Shown: positions 50,031 to 62,176 of the stretch, one piece after another
How positions within the stretch are numbered: the first letter of the stretch is position 1
Layout: each line of letters starts with the position of its first letter
Origin: Adineta steineri
Taxonomy: Eukaryota; Rotifera; Eurotatoria; Adinetida; Adinetidae
NCBI GenBank assembly: GCA_905250115.1
Contig: CAJNOI010000115.1
Span: 186,001 to 250,000, forward strand
Reading direction: 5' to 3'
Length of the DNA stretch: 64,000 bases
Made by a program: the position numbers and the translations under genes
Notes under the pieces: model-generated
Seen by the model: the letters and a program-made list of their open reading frames with translations, nothing else
What the model was told of the DNA's origin: nothing
The model's database searches: none

Positions 50031-50904
50031 TTTGTATTACTAAAAGTGCTCTTTGATCATAGAATGTTTAGCAATAATAAGGGACAAAAATATCAATGTA
50101 AAAAGAACGTAAATAACATTTCTATTATTTCTTTCGTTCAATAATAGATAAATATTTCTTGTTTTCTATAAATTTCTTTTCTGTTTGTTTATTTGTTTAG
50201 TCATTGAATCCCGGCTCGATGACACCTAACATGTTTCATTAAATAACCATGCAAAGATATACAAATATGGTATATTGAAAAAAAGTTGTCATTTCTTTTT
50301 CGATTTCTTTTTTATATTTTTAAAGTGTGTTATATAGTGAATTTTGTTGACAATTGAATCTGATGATGATAAAAATATTTCATAAGTATTTCAAAGAATA
50401 TCAATCATGTTAGATTTGTTTCATTGATGAAAGAAAAGTCTTTGTGACATTAGAAAGTATTCTAAACTGAACTATTTTTATTATTTTAACCGTTGGATTG
50501 TTTTTATGTGTAAACAAATTTTCTCGTAATTGATTTTATTCACGTTTTATGCTCCGACAAGTTTATTCATTTATTTTCCCGTAATAAACTAGATTTTTGT
50601 TCACTTTCAAGAAGTTTACTTTTCTCTCGAATGAAGAGAAGGTCATATGATTTGACATATGCATGTCATTTTGTATGTTTTGACCATACACTACAAATCA
50701 ACATATGATTTCTATCTGTTATTCAGTATAGTTTAATAGATATTATAGTTTTAAATCGTCTTAAATTTTCTATCTCAGTATATTTCAAATCGTTATTATG
50801 TTACAATAATACTACAAATGACTGAAGTTTTTAAAATCTTCTTTTTCTATTTTAAGATTGAATTAACAACAAAAAAGTGTTTGACTATTTATTTAAATTG
50901 TAAA
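50031..50904. other. Intergenic, no gene seen
   Basis: About 870 bp containing the promoter side of the NHL-EGF gene and the 3' flank of the SGLPNPHW gene. No element is recognised. Confidence 0.55.
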
Positions 50905-51369
50905 TTATTGTTGAATAGAAAATAGATTAGATTCGTGAGGTAATTGAATATTACGATGTTGTGCACTGTTTATAAACCATTTTTCGACTAATTTTTGCTG
51001 ATCATTAAAAATTATATGTCCACCAGGATTGGATAAAATAACTTGTTGTTTTTTAGACACATAATAAATATCGGGATAACTTGAAATAATTGAAAAATGT
51101 GCATGAAAACCAGAATAACCTAAATGACCATCAAAAAGATAAGAACCTTCATTGTCTTCGATTAATTTTGGTAATGTGTTTATTAATTGGCTCAATTGTT
51201 GCCATTCATCAAGTGATAACTGCCAATGTGGATTTGGTAAGCCAGAATAAATATATATCGTAGCATAAGGATTGAAATTTTCTTGTTGTGTCATCACAGT
51301 ATCAAATTTAGTCGAAGATATTATAAGAAGAAAAAACACAGTGAGATCAATTAAAATAAAATACGCCAT
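50905..51369 (-). CDS. Secreted protein with SGLPNPHW motif, unrecognised
   Basis: Single exon, 154 aa. An N-terminal signal peptide (MAYFILIDLTVFFLLIISST) is followed by YATIYIYSGLPNPHWQLS, LSQLINTLPKLIED, LFDGHLGYSGFHAHF and VILSNPGGHIIFND. The S-G-x-P-N-P-x-W block recalls a conserved hypothetical family with SGRPNPxW-type openings that I have seen in bacteria and some eukaryotes, but I cannot name it, and the function is unknown. No TM segment follows the signal, so it is probably secreted or lumenal. Confidence 0.7.
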   Translation of the reverse strand: MAYFILIDLTVFFLLIISSTKFDTVMTQQENFNPYATIYIYSGLPNPHWQLSLDEWQQLSQLINTLPKLIEDNEGSYLFDGHLGYSGFHAHFSIISSYPDIYYVSKKQQVILSNPGGHIIFNDQQKLVEKWFINSAQHRNIQLPHESNLFSIQQ

Positions 51370-51739
51370 TTCTTATCAACGAGCTAAATATGAGATGAAA
51401 AAGAAATGTTATTATAAATATATTTTCAACAGGAACAATAAAAACATGAATCATATTGACATAGAACCATAGTGAGAGAAAAATAAAGATGAATGCAATT
51501 ATAACGATAGAATCAAAATGTAATATCATCAAAATTAAGTCCATGATGGACATGAATTATAGATATTTTTTATATAATTATAATAAATCATTTAAGATCT
51601 ACATAGGGTCTTGACATTGCGCCTGTCTTTTCGCCCACATTCATACCCTCAGATATAGAAATGCTCTCACAAAAACTAGGTTGAATGCACCGAGTTGCTT
51701 CCTATCAGTTATATTGGTGTCAGATACTGTACGATATTT
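51370..51739. other. Spacer with a short C-rich tract
   Basis: About 370 bp. The tract at about 51618-51652 (GCGCCTGTCTTTTCGCCCAC) resembles the right half of the dispersed G-rich/C-rich hairpins. No gene. Confidence 0.5.
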
Positions 51740-53261
51740 TTATTCGAGTAGGTTAGCATATAAAATCATCAACAATAGAAAATAAGTAAATAGAGTCCAT
51801 TTGCTTGCAAAAGCACAAATATAGTTACTACCACCCGATGGACTTTTATCCATTTTAAACATTTGAACTCTCCAATTGTCCCAATCGCTAACAAATAGAT
51901 CCCCATCATTATTAAATGCTAAGGATACAGCACCATTAAGTTGATTTGAAGCACTGCCAGGACCATGTCCTCCAGCAATGATAGTGCCATTCCGTGACCC
52001 TACAGGTATGCTCATAACACGGTGATTATGATCATCTACAACATAGATTGTTCCTTGCTCATCTAAAGTAATACCACCAACTACACTAAGCTGATCTGTT
52101 CGACTACCGTTGCCATTTCCACCAGCAACAATAGTTCCTACTTTAGCATTCGCCATCCATTTCATTACACGATGATTGTTAGAGTCTGCTACATAGACAG
52201 CACCATTGTCATCAACTGCTACACCTCGAGCTGAAAAGAAAATAGAAAATAGAAATATCTATTAAAACATTGCTAGTAGTATACTTACGATAGTCAAGCT
52301 GATTGAGAGCTTCTCCTTTGCCATTTCCGCCAGCAACAACACCCACAAATTGACCATTTTTCGTATACTTGACTACACAATGTTCGCGATGGTGCCCAAC
52401 ATAGAAATATTCTTCTTTTTTATCTAACGCAATACCGTAAAGTGAAGTACTGGCATTAATTATTCTTTCACCTGCAGTAGCTCCTTTCCTCCAACGGATC
52501 ACACTTCCATTTATGCCTTCTTCAACGGTAACAAACAAAGTACCTTCCTTATCAAATGTGAGAGCAGTAGGAAGACAAAGTTTGCCTTGTTCACTTGTTC
52601 CACAATGACCTCCGGCCCAAAGGAAACCACTTACTGCATCTCGATCCCATTTAACAACTCGATGATTAAAATAATCAGCAACAAAGACTGCATCATTGGA
52701 ATCAACAAACAATCCATATGAAGAGTTTAATTGATAAAGAGCATTTCCTTCACCATGGCCACCAGCCACTGTTTTGCCATTCATTTCCCATGTTTTTGTC
52801 GGACAAAATGCTAAAAAATATTATACTTAATAATTTAATCGTCTAGTAGCAAACACATAAGAAAACATATTTTAGATATCGCATCCAATCCATAAATGGT
52901 TTCTTGCAGATAATAAATATGTATTTTTATAGAGTTCTCAATGCTTCATAAGATAATACTGATTTGAAGAGGCGTACAGAAACTTTTATGTATCACTGTC
53001 CTTTCTCAAAACCATGTGTCTGAAAAATAATTGAAGTCTGACTCAGTCATTTCTACCGACTTTATTAATGATATATTACAGACAGTTTTCATTAAGCAAG
53101 CAAGCAAAGTGGATAATATCCTCGTAATCATACTATGATGAGAAAAAACAAATCGAATACGCACCATTCAATGGACATTTATCATAACGGCTATAAGTCG
53201 CAGAGACTTGAGCTACCAGCTGAAGCAAGAAGAAAAATAATGTTGATCTCTTTGTCACCAT
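51740..53261 (-). CDS. Secreted NHL-repeat protein, possibly GPI-anchored
   Basis: Three exons, 53165-53261, 52289-52810 and 51740-52230, join in frame to 369 aa. A signal peptide (STLFFFLLQLVAQVSA) is followed by a propeller of about six NHL blades with the repeat AGGxGxGxxxxQL, GxxxDxxGxxYVADxxNHRVxxW, for example VAGGHGEGNALYQLNSSYGL and VFVADYFNHRVVKW. The C-terminus is hydrophobic (WTLFTYFLLLMILYANLLE) after small residues (SPSGGSN), which fits a GPI-attachment signal or a C-terminal anchor. Family knowledge: NHL propellers mediate protein or RNA binding; outside the cell they act in binding or enzymes such as PAL. It belongs to a different NHL subgroup from the 918-aa neighbour, so the two are not a recent tandem pair. 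Confidence 0.88.
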
Positions 53262-55142
53262 TACAAGTAGAAAAATGAATGTGTGATTATTTTGTTTCTT
53301 TTTTTAGAGATAAATATATGTCAGTCATATGCTCTTCAAATACGGTAAGTAACACTTCTTCTTATCTTGATTTATATCTAGGTCATATGCTTACAAGTAG
53401 GAATAGTATACTATAGAAATTGTTTCGAAGACGGGAGTGTAGCTACAGGCGAGATGTATATGTATCAGATTCAATACTATTATTCTCATTCATAACTACA
53501 TCCTCAAGATAGTTTTCGTTGACAGTTCTGTACGTTAATACTTTTGAAAATAAATCCATTAGTATCTCCATCTATATAAATATTATTTCATAAAAAATAT
53601 GAAACCAGGTTGATTGAGATAATATACTTAATGTCAAAATGATTTCGTTTGAAACGGAAATCTTCATATTGGACACCTGTGACTTATTCTTCCCATATAT
53701 AAAATCATATTGAAGTATTTTACATCAATATAATTGGTTTAGTTAGATTCATTTCATTCACAATCGATTCTTTAACACTATGAAAAAAAACAGGATGTGA
53801 GTGTAGATGAAAAGTGAATATAACAATCACTCTCAAGTAACAATTTTTAACTTTTAAAATTCTTGTGTTGAGTAACAACATAAGGTGGTATTTCTATAAT
53901 TACATTTATTTGTATTTATTGAGGGTGTGGCTGTTAATATAGAACAGATTGTTACCCACATCCACACCCATCCTCAAGATTTGTATACGGAAGGTTATAA
54001 ATACGTTCCGCTTCATTTCTATTGTGTGTGTGTCTTCTTTCTTCACATATATGCACCTGTACTCGTATTAGCGTAGAATGAGTGGTATATGTTATCGGTT
54101 GCTCGCGTATAACACGAATGAATAGTGATAAAATATAATGGCAAGGTTTTACCTTTTGTTCTTCAATGAAATGGAAGAAAGAGAAAAGCCTTAATAATTT
54201 GAATGTTTACATATGCTCGATTCATTCTAAGTAATAGCTTTACGCTCAATGAATCATTAAAAAGAAAAAACTAATATATAATTTACAATCATAAGCAAAA
54301 TATTTTTCTATTTTGTTCGTGGCAAATACCTTGAAATTTGATGCGGTAGGTAATTAAATTTATTGCTCTATTATGTTAGAAAGTAACTTACAATCGTGAC
54401 AATTTGTTTCTATTGTGTTGGATTAGAAACAGCACTAGATTTTAGTGTATTCGATAAACTTTAAAATAATATAAAAATTCGTGAAATGCAATCGAAATCT
54501 ATAGATTCACAAAAAAAATTTATCACTAATCATCTTTATGATGCACCAAAAGTGCGTATTGACTAAGTAGAAACTGTATATCAATAGTTGTCGTTATTTT
54601 TTATTTATTTTAACTACACCTCAAACTCATTCGACTGCTAAGATGAATAAACCGTTTAAAAATTTAATTTAGTTTTCCTGATTTCAGATAGAAAGAATCT
54701 CTATCTCGCTCTGTACTAATTGTTGTTTTTATGTGATACAGATTTTAGTAAACGTTGTAACACTACAGTGTAATTATGATAAAAGTTTAGTAACGATATA
54801 AAAATGACTTTGAAGGTCATTGCGAATTTTGGGATTATTTTATATTCATCTCACATTTGTATTCATATTCAAACACGGTCACATCTACATCGATACCGTA
54901 ATATGATGTTCAAACTGAGTATAGCAAAATGATAGAGGACGTTTTGTGCTTTCTTGCTATATAATTATAATAAGTTAATAGATAAAAAAGAGTATAGTAA
55001 AGTGTTTGAGAAGTCATTTCAAACGCTTCAAAGTAGCAAAAACTAATCTCAAATATAAAAATTCACTATTTTCCGTTGATTAAATATAAGATAATGTTTC
55101 TTTTTAATTCATTTCCTATTTAGAAATCAACTCAATTGAACA
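53262..55142. other. Intergenic with a G-rich/C-rich hairpin
   Basis: About 1.9 kb with no gene. A hairpin element sits at about 53917-53982 (TTGAGGGTGTGGCTGT ... ACATCCACACCCATCCTCAA). The rest is AT-rich without recognisable structure. Confidence 0.55.
53917..53982. repeat. G-rich/C-rich hairpin element
   Basis: The left arm TTGAGGGTGTGGCTGT pairs with the right arm ACATCCACACCCATCCTCAA across a short AT-rich loop. It is the cleanest small member of a dispersed family in this window. Confidence 0.75.
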
Positions 55143-56386
55143 ATGTCGTTGTTTATGGGCATAAACTTCATGTTAATATTTATAGCAAACGACTATGCTG
55201 ATGCATTTCCTCGAAACAAGATTGAAAAGAGTTACGCAAATGCAAAACATTTACGTGAATTTACTGATCAATTACAAAGAAATGATAACACACAATTATC
55301 ATCCAATACTAGTAAGATATTGCATGTAATTTGTACAAAGTCAGTGAGATGCTTATATAGAATAGAACTACAAATTTCTTTGTTAGCAACTAAATCACAT
55401 ATTAGAAATAGTAAACTAGATTGATCAATATTTTCTATGTTCTATGAATATTAGTTGTGTTGACCGAAATGAGCTATTTGAAAAAGAAATCCTAATAAAT
55501 TCTCATCAGAACTCCCATTTCAAAATAAAATTGCTTATTGAGTAAAACATTCTTTCCGCGATCTTCATAGTTTCATTCCCAATCAGACGTCTTGTACTAC
55601 TTCTCGCGGGTTCATTTAATCCAGTGACAATTGGTCATTTACGTATGCCTGAAATAGCTCGTGATTATTACTGTCTACATTCAATACAACTTCTTGAAGG
55701 TAATATATGATGTTCATACAACAAACATCGATATTCAATTTCATCATTTTCTTTTTAGTAATTATATCTCCTGTCAATGAGTTTTACAATAAAACTAGTT
55801 TAACTCCAGCAACTCATCGTATTGAAATGCTTCGAGCAGCTATTTATAATGATAATAAATGGCTTTCTGTTGATACTTGGGAAGCTGAACAACCATTCTG
55901 GACACCAGTAAATCTAGCACTTGATCATCACTATAAAATTATTAAACAAAAATATGGTGAAGATACTGAACTTCGTTTATTAGCAGGTTTTCTAAATATA
56001 TGTTATATATTTTTCTTTGTAATATTTTCTTCTATCTAGGCAGTGATCTTGTACAAGAAATGTTGAATCCAACAAAGTGGTCACCAAAAGTTATTAATTA
56101 TATAATGAGAACTTATGGTGTTACTTGTATAACTCGTTTAAGTGATACAGAAGTTAATAGAGGTGATTCTATAATAGAATATATTACAAAAGAAATGCCT
56201 AATCAATGGAAACAACATGTTGAATTTATAGTAGATACAATGACTAATGACATATCATCGACAAAGGTACGAGCACAATTAGCAGAGGGTTACAGTGTTA
56301 AATACATTGTACCTGATGCTGCCATTGCAATTATTTATTACTATGGATTATATAACTCAACGGCACCTATATCTTTATTTACTTGA
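55143..56386 (+). CDS. NMNAT: Nicotinamide-nucleotide adenylyltransferase (NMNAT)
   Basis: Four exons, 55143-55311, 55571-55699, 55759-55986 and 56040-56386, join in frame to 290 aa. Residues 70-79 give the nucleotidyltransferase motif GSFNPVTIGH followed by LR. Later come IISPVNEFYNK, HRIEMLRAA, VDTWEAEQPFW, the catalytic-site NDISSTKVR and YIVPDAAIAII, all in family order. Family knowledge: the enzyme makes NAD from NMN and ATP. The N-terminal 57 residues are unusual: MSLFMGINFMLIFIANDYAD looks like a signal peptide, and a polar linker (REFTDQLQRNDNTQLSSNT) precedes the domain. The acceptor at 55570 is chosen because it joins the best donor (A|GTAAGA) in frame; the acceptor at 55586 would not. 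Confidence 0.92.
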
Positions 56387-57109
56387 TCATATGAATAAGA
56401 AAAAATATGATTTAATCGAAATTCTTATCTCATCATTATCGTCAAGTTCTACGATGTCAATCGATTTACATAGTTTAATATCTAATATTTATAAAATGTG
56501 ATATATTAAGAAGGATTATAAAATAAATCTTTCATAAATAAATTATTGCAATGAAGATACTAAAGTATGAGAAAATCGTAAGGGTGTGGATGTGGATTAT
56601 TTAGATGAATGTATCACTCTCATACCCGGATCGAGAAATTCGAAGTTACCAATTATTTTTTAAAATTCTTAAGATTAAGTTTTGAGTGATATACGAATAA
56701 CAATATCAGTATCGATAATGCTGGATTCTAGTGTATACAATTCCCAGTATGTCTCTCTGAAGTATCGCTAGGGTTCTGAATAGTCTTACAGGATCTCCAA
56801 TATTTTCTTCGAGGAATGCATGTAAAAACTCGTTACTGTTGAAGTTTGAAAATAGTTAACTTTAATGTTAAACACTTTATTACAGTAATTTGAAAGTTAA
56901 AGTGTAATGTCTAATGATGATCGACATCTCAGATATAATTTATTTTAAATTGATATAAGAATAAAAAAACAAAATAATCTCTCGAGCGTTTAGATAGAAT
57001 AACTGTTTATAAAGTTATCAGACAGTTACGAGAGAACAAGAAGTATTATTTATATTATTTTAATTTAATGTACAATCAAAAAAGTAAAGTAACAACTAGA
57101 CAAAGATGG
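56387..57109. other. Convergent intergenic spacer with a G-rich hairpin
   Basis: About 720 bp. A small hairpin lies at about 56578-56640 (AAGGGTGTGGATGTGG ... CACTCTCATACCCGG). No gene is supported; the frame at 56295-56501 is a continuation artefact of the NMNAT end. Confidence 0.55.
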
Positions 57110-57544
57110 TTATCGTCGTGAAATTATACATTTGCTTGGTATTGAATCCATTCGATCTTGTTTCCATTGTTTTTTCATATTGTTATTGTATTCAATTTGT
57201 TTATTGCGAATATGTTCTTGTTCTTTTGCTTCATATTCCTTTCTTGCTTCATTTTCTTGATGCGATAAAATAGAATATAGTATATTTTTTTGATACAATC
57301 TATTAGCATGATCTCGCGTAAGACGATCATTACTATTTATATCATCGACTAGCACAGGCTTCCAGTCCCAATCTGAAGGTACCTGAGAACCATGTTCACC
57401 TGGACGAGGGGGAAGATTTCCGAAATCAGGATTTTTAGTTAAATCTTCTGAATATTTATCATTACGACCAGCATCAATCCATTGTAATTTATTAAAAAAT
57501 ATAATATTAAGAAATAAAAAATATAATAGAGAAAAAGAAAACAT
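57110..57544 (-). CDS. Secreted or membrane-anchored polar protein, unrecognised
   Basis: Single exon, 144 aa. An N-terminal hydrophobic segment (FSLLYFLFLNIIFF) is probably a signal peptide or anchor. A Pro/Gly-rich part follows (NLPPRPGEHGSQVPSDWDWK), then a charged helical region likely to form a coiled coil (HQENEARKEYEAKEQEHIRN, then NNNMKKQWKQDRMDS). No domain is recognised and no function is assigned. Confidence 0.6.
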   Translation of the reverse strand: MFSFSLLYFLFLNIIFFNKLQWIDAGRNDKYSEDLTKNPDFGNLPPRPGEHGSQVPSDWDWKPVLVDDINSNDRLTRDHANRLYQKNILYSILSHQENEARKEYEAKEQEHIRNKQIEYNNNMKKQWKQDRMDSIPSKCIISRR

Positions 57545-59593
57545 CGATAGATAGACTAAAATAACTTAATCAAAAAGAAGAAATGTCAGAGCGCTCAATC
57601 AAACTTAGTAACTTTCTCTATCTTAATTTTTCATAGTTTGACAGTTGATAATCTTAAATATGACATCAATCGAATTTCAATAAATAATTGAACAATGATT
57701 CTTATGTAAAAGAAACATTTATAATAGTATATGGTTTAGACCAAACTGCGGTATCCTTAATTTCTTCTTTTAGCTCTACTAACTCAATTCATTCTCCTAT
57801 TTTTTTTGTGAAAAGATGCGATACGAAATGCTTTTACATAGTCGTATACCTCACTTCACTAATCTCTAGATTCTAATTTATATAAAACAGCATGCAAACA
57901 AGTTTTTTTTACAAAATTACACTAATTTTTCAATATAGTTTCCACGGCTTTTATTCAATGATAAAGACATCATCATTTAATTTGGACCATCAGATAAATT
58001 TACATTTTAGCATCAGAAAAATATGGAATTGTTATTGACTTTAGAGTTGATGAAAATATTATATCTGCACAAACATAGATACGCACATGCGATCAGCATA
58101 AGGGAATTCATTATTTTGTGAATTTTTAACTGAGTAAAGGACTATGTATCATCAAAATGTAAACGTTTACTACGAAATTTATGTGACTATTCATCGTAGA
58201 TATAGTAAATTCTTTTTTTTTGTTTGATCTATCGATCATTAATTCGTAGGTACGTACATATTTATGATGTTGATCTTCTATATTAAATGATCTGAATATT
58301 TTTGTAAATTTTATCTGTCTTAATTCAAAATAATAGAGTTTTCGTAATCTAGTTTAAGATTTTATTCAACACTGTATTCTTTCTTGTTGTATAGATATCT
58401 TATCTTTCTATTATTCATAGATAAAAAATTAAACTAAAGTTTCTTGAAGCATACTCGCCTATTCTTAATCATTATTCTGCCTAGATACAAAAAATAGTTC
58501 CGTCGTCGAGCGTTTTTTAATATATATTAACGATTAAGAAAGATTCTATTCACTACAATTTATACAATTATTATAAGAATAGCATATGATAACATCCAAT
58601 GGATTATTGCGTTGTTGTTCGTTGCAATACTTAATGGCTATAAATTCTAAATACGCTTTCAGTTGAAAGTATAATTAGAACAAAAATTTTAATTAAGTAA
58701 AATATATATAGCTCATTGTGATCAACGAAGAAGGATAGATGTCAGTATTGATATCACGTCTTTGTTTAACTATTGTTAAAAATTTATTTTTATTAATATA
58801 TTTCCTGTTCTAGACGTAAACTAAACAAACTTTAAAATAATCGTAAACATCAATAATATTGTCTATTTTCTTATCTCGATAGTGACGAGAGAAAAAATCC
58901 CATCGATTTTTATTTATAATTATTTGAGTTGATATTGATAATATTTTTTGTAGCCCGAATACAAATAACACATATGAATATTTTCATATAATTGATCTTT
59001 TCTTGTTCTTCGTTGAGTGATAGATGATATCTTTTGACTTACAATATAAATATATATTTGACATTCGGTGGGGTGAAATAAATATACTTTGTCTCATTTC
59101 TTCAGTGGTGATATATAAAGACAAACGAGCGAAGTAAGTTACTCACGCTCACAATTTAGATGTTCATTGAACTATATCACATGTTTGGAGTGTAAAAATA
59201 TTATAGATATGCACATAAACTCGTATATGTATATATTGTATTTATATATGGGAGGGAAGGTGATTTGAGTATGATAATAATAGAAAATGTAATGTGAAGA
59301 AAAAGCTATTATACATATCATTGAGAAAGTAAGATCAATGTCACAACAACAACACTCGTCTCTTCATCGTTTATCGTTACGTCTGTTTTTTATATTGTAT
59401 TTAAACTTTTCGTGTTGTTCTATTTTTTGTAATATACAATACACTTGCTACTCACGAGAATAACAGTTTTAAATGATTAAAAATATAGTAAAATTTTTCA
59501 ACTAAAAACAAATTTCATCACATTATAGGAATGATATCGGTATACATACATAAACATAATTTCTCTCTTATTATATATAGATCTTAATCCATT
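57545..59593. other. Intergenic, promoter side of the NCS1 permease
   Basis: About 2 kb, very AT-rich. A TATA-like GATATATAAAGA at about 59108-59119 is followed downstream by an acceptor-like TATATATAG at 59572-59580, 13 bp before the permease ATG, so a 5' UTR intron is possible. No other gene. Confidence 0.5.
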
Positions 59594-61405
59594 ATGAAAC
59601 TACCCACTTGGTTATATGCAGATCATTCAGTTCAAGATTTATCGGGACGTGAAGCATTTTTAAGCAATGAAGATTTGAAACCAGTTGAACCTGCACGACG
59701 TCTTTGGGGCCCATGGAATTTTGTTGCATTTTGGCTTGCTGATTCAATTAATATTAATACATGGATGATTATTTCAGGTATGATTATCGGTGGTTTGAGT
59801 TGGTGGGAAGCATGGCTTTGTACTTGGATTGGTTACACATTTTCAGCTGTTTTCATCTGTTTATCTGGAAGAATTGGTGCAACATATCATATCTCATTTC
59901 CAATTGTCAGTCGATCTTCTTTTGGTTTATTTGGATCATTATGGCCTGTTTTCAATCGAAGTTTCATGGCATGTGTATGGTATGGTGTTCAAGCATGGTT
60001 AGGTGGAAAATGTATTGTACTTATTTTTCGATGTATCTGTCTTTCATATGAAACATTACCAAATACTCTACCGGCATCATTTGGTACGAATACGCGAGAT
60101 TTCATTGGTTTTATTGTTTTTTGGGCACTTTCATTGATTGCAATCTGGTTTCCAGTGCAGAAAATACGAATACTATTCACGGTTAAATCAATTGTTGTAC
60201 CTATTGCAGCTTTAATATTCTTCATTTGGAGCTTAGTGAAAGCAAAGGGCCTTGGCCCTGTTATCCATCAACCGGGAACGTTGACAGGTAAGCATATGTA
60301 GGTATTAGAAGAATGACATATAGACATTTTTGTGAAGGCTAATGAAAATCAAAAATCAACAAATTTTGAATGGGAGTGTTTTTTTGTTTTTTTTATAGAC
60401 GTAAGAATAACTCGAATTATATCAATGCATTTTTCTTTTACAGGCAGTGCACATGGTTGGGCTTGGATGAGTGGAATTATGAGTTGTGTTTCAAATTTTG
60501 TTACACTCATTGTTAATAATCCAGATTATACTCGTTTTGCTACACGTCCATCAGCTGTTATCTTGCCACAATTACTTACAATTCCAATTGGTTTCTCAGT
60601 TACATGTTTTATTGGTATAATTGTTGGCTCATCATCCAAAGTAATTTTTGGTGAACCTATTTGGAATCCACTTGATCTCTTAGGTAAATTTCTCGACAGT
60701 CAACCAACAGGTGGAACACGTGCAGGTGTCTTTTTTATCGCATTAGCATTTGCATTAGCTCAGCTCGGTGTTAATATTGCAGCAAATTCTGTATCAGCAG
60801 GATCTGATTTAACGGCAATTTTACCAAAATTTCTTAACATAAGACGATCTGGTTACATCTGTGCCGTAGTTGGTTTAATTATTTGTCCCTGGAATCTTCT
60901 CTCTAATTCTTCAACATTTACAACTTATTTATCTGCATACTCGACTTTTCTCTCATCAGTCCTTGGTGTTATGATAACCGACTATTATATTGTACGAAAA
61001 GGTTATCTAAAAGTAAAAGATCTATATTCAGGATCAAAAGAAGATGCCTATTACTTTACACATGGTATAAATTGGCGAGCATATGTTGCCTATATTGTAG
61101 GAATTCTCATTAACATCTTTGGATTTGCAGACGCAGTAGGAATATACAGTTTAATTGCAGCACGCAATATGTATCATTTAAATTTCTATTTGGGTTTTAT
61201 TGTTTCGTCACTTCTATACTATGGATTATGCAAGTTAAGTCCAATACCAGCATGTGGTACAGAATGGCCAAGTGAAGTTATTGACAATGATGAGAAGGAT
61301 GATAATATTATTGTTCTTAAAGTTGTACCACTGGACAAGGAAGACCAGAGTACTTATGTTAACATACAAGATCAAGAAACACTCGACAAAGTTTGTCGTT
61401 TATAA
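59594..61405 (+). CDS. NCS1-family nucleobase permease, fungal uracil/allantoin type
   Basis: Two exons, 59594-60287 and 60444-61405, join in frame (G|GC) to 551 aa. About 12 TM segments are visible. Signatures of the NCS1/Fur group are FVAFWLADSININTWMI, YHISFPIVSRSSFGLFGS, NNPDYTRFATRP, IAANSVSAGSDLTAILPKFL, NIRRSGYICAVVGLIICPWN and MITDYYIVRKGYL. These match fungal Fur4/Fui1/Dal4-type permeases very closely. Family knowledge: they import uracil, uridine, allantoin or related bases by H+ symport at the plasma membrane. NCS1 of this type is not a normal animal gene family; animals use CNT/ENT and SLC23. This makes horizontal acquisition from a fungus likely. The single 156-bp intron has canonical ends. 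Substrate cannot be fixed from sequence. Confidence 0.94.
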
Positions 61406-62176
61406 AACAAAATCCCCAAAATAAATGCAAACAATCTTTTTTTATATAATAATATATATAATCATGTAGTTTTCTTTTTTTTTGCTGTTGTAAATTATAC
61501 ATTTTTTAAGTTCATAATTATTTTTGTCAATAAACAAAATTATGCTCTGAGGAAGAAGTATGAACGTGAATATTTTCAAGACTTTGTCTTCGATAAACTA
61601 TATTTCAAATTATGAGCATATAACTGTAGTTTTTCGAAAGTATAAATTTTATTAGTACTTCTTCTCTTGTGTCAATATGTTTATTAAGATAAATCATTTA
61701 TTTTGATCATGAGAACATTTTCAAATATATCTGTTTATCAGTGATGATATAATCAATCGTCGAGTAAATATTATTTTTCATAGAGGCATGTACTGAAGTT
61801 TCTCATTGTCTTATATTAAATATTGTATCTTTTTATTTTATTATACAAATTAAATTCATATAGCATTAAAATATGTTTTTCAATGTTATATTCGTTAGTA
61901 TATAAATGAAAACTATACACTAGTTTTCTTTTGATTATTATTATAAATAATTCAATTAATGAAAGATTGATAAGTTTCTTTTTCAAGTAAGAATTGTTGA
62001 GTTTATTAATTATCAAGTTCTGTCAAAAAGAAAAAGGATACAAGCAATATCTTTATCAACATAAAACCTATAACAGACATTGATATTAATTAGACAAGAA
62101 GATAGAAATAACTTCTTAGATTATACATATATTGATAAGAAATATATAACATGAATTTTATTTTTCTAGAAAAATT
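61406..62176. other. Intergenic, no gene seen
   Basis: About 770 bp containing the permease 3' UTR (AATAAA-type signal near 61420) and the upstream region of the esterase gene. No further feature is recognised. Confidence 0.55.

Noticed and set aside
55143-55424. Separate small secreted peptide gene (93 aa) before NMNAT
   Set aside because: The frame joins NMNAT in phase through a strong donor at 55311 and an acceptor at 55570; the tail beyond 55311 looks like translated intron. Kept as NMNAT exon 1, with the junction flagged for checking.
60332-60443. Met start inside the permease intron giving a shorter second open frame
   Set aside because: The 156-bp stretch has canonical GTAAGC...TTACAG ends and joining it out restores the NCS1 sequence.
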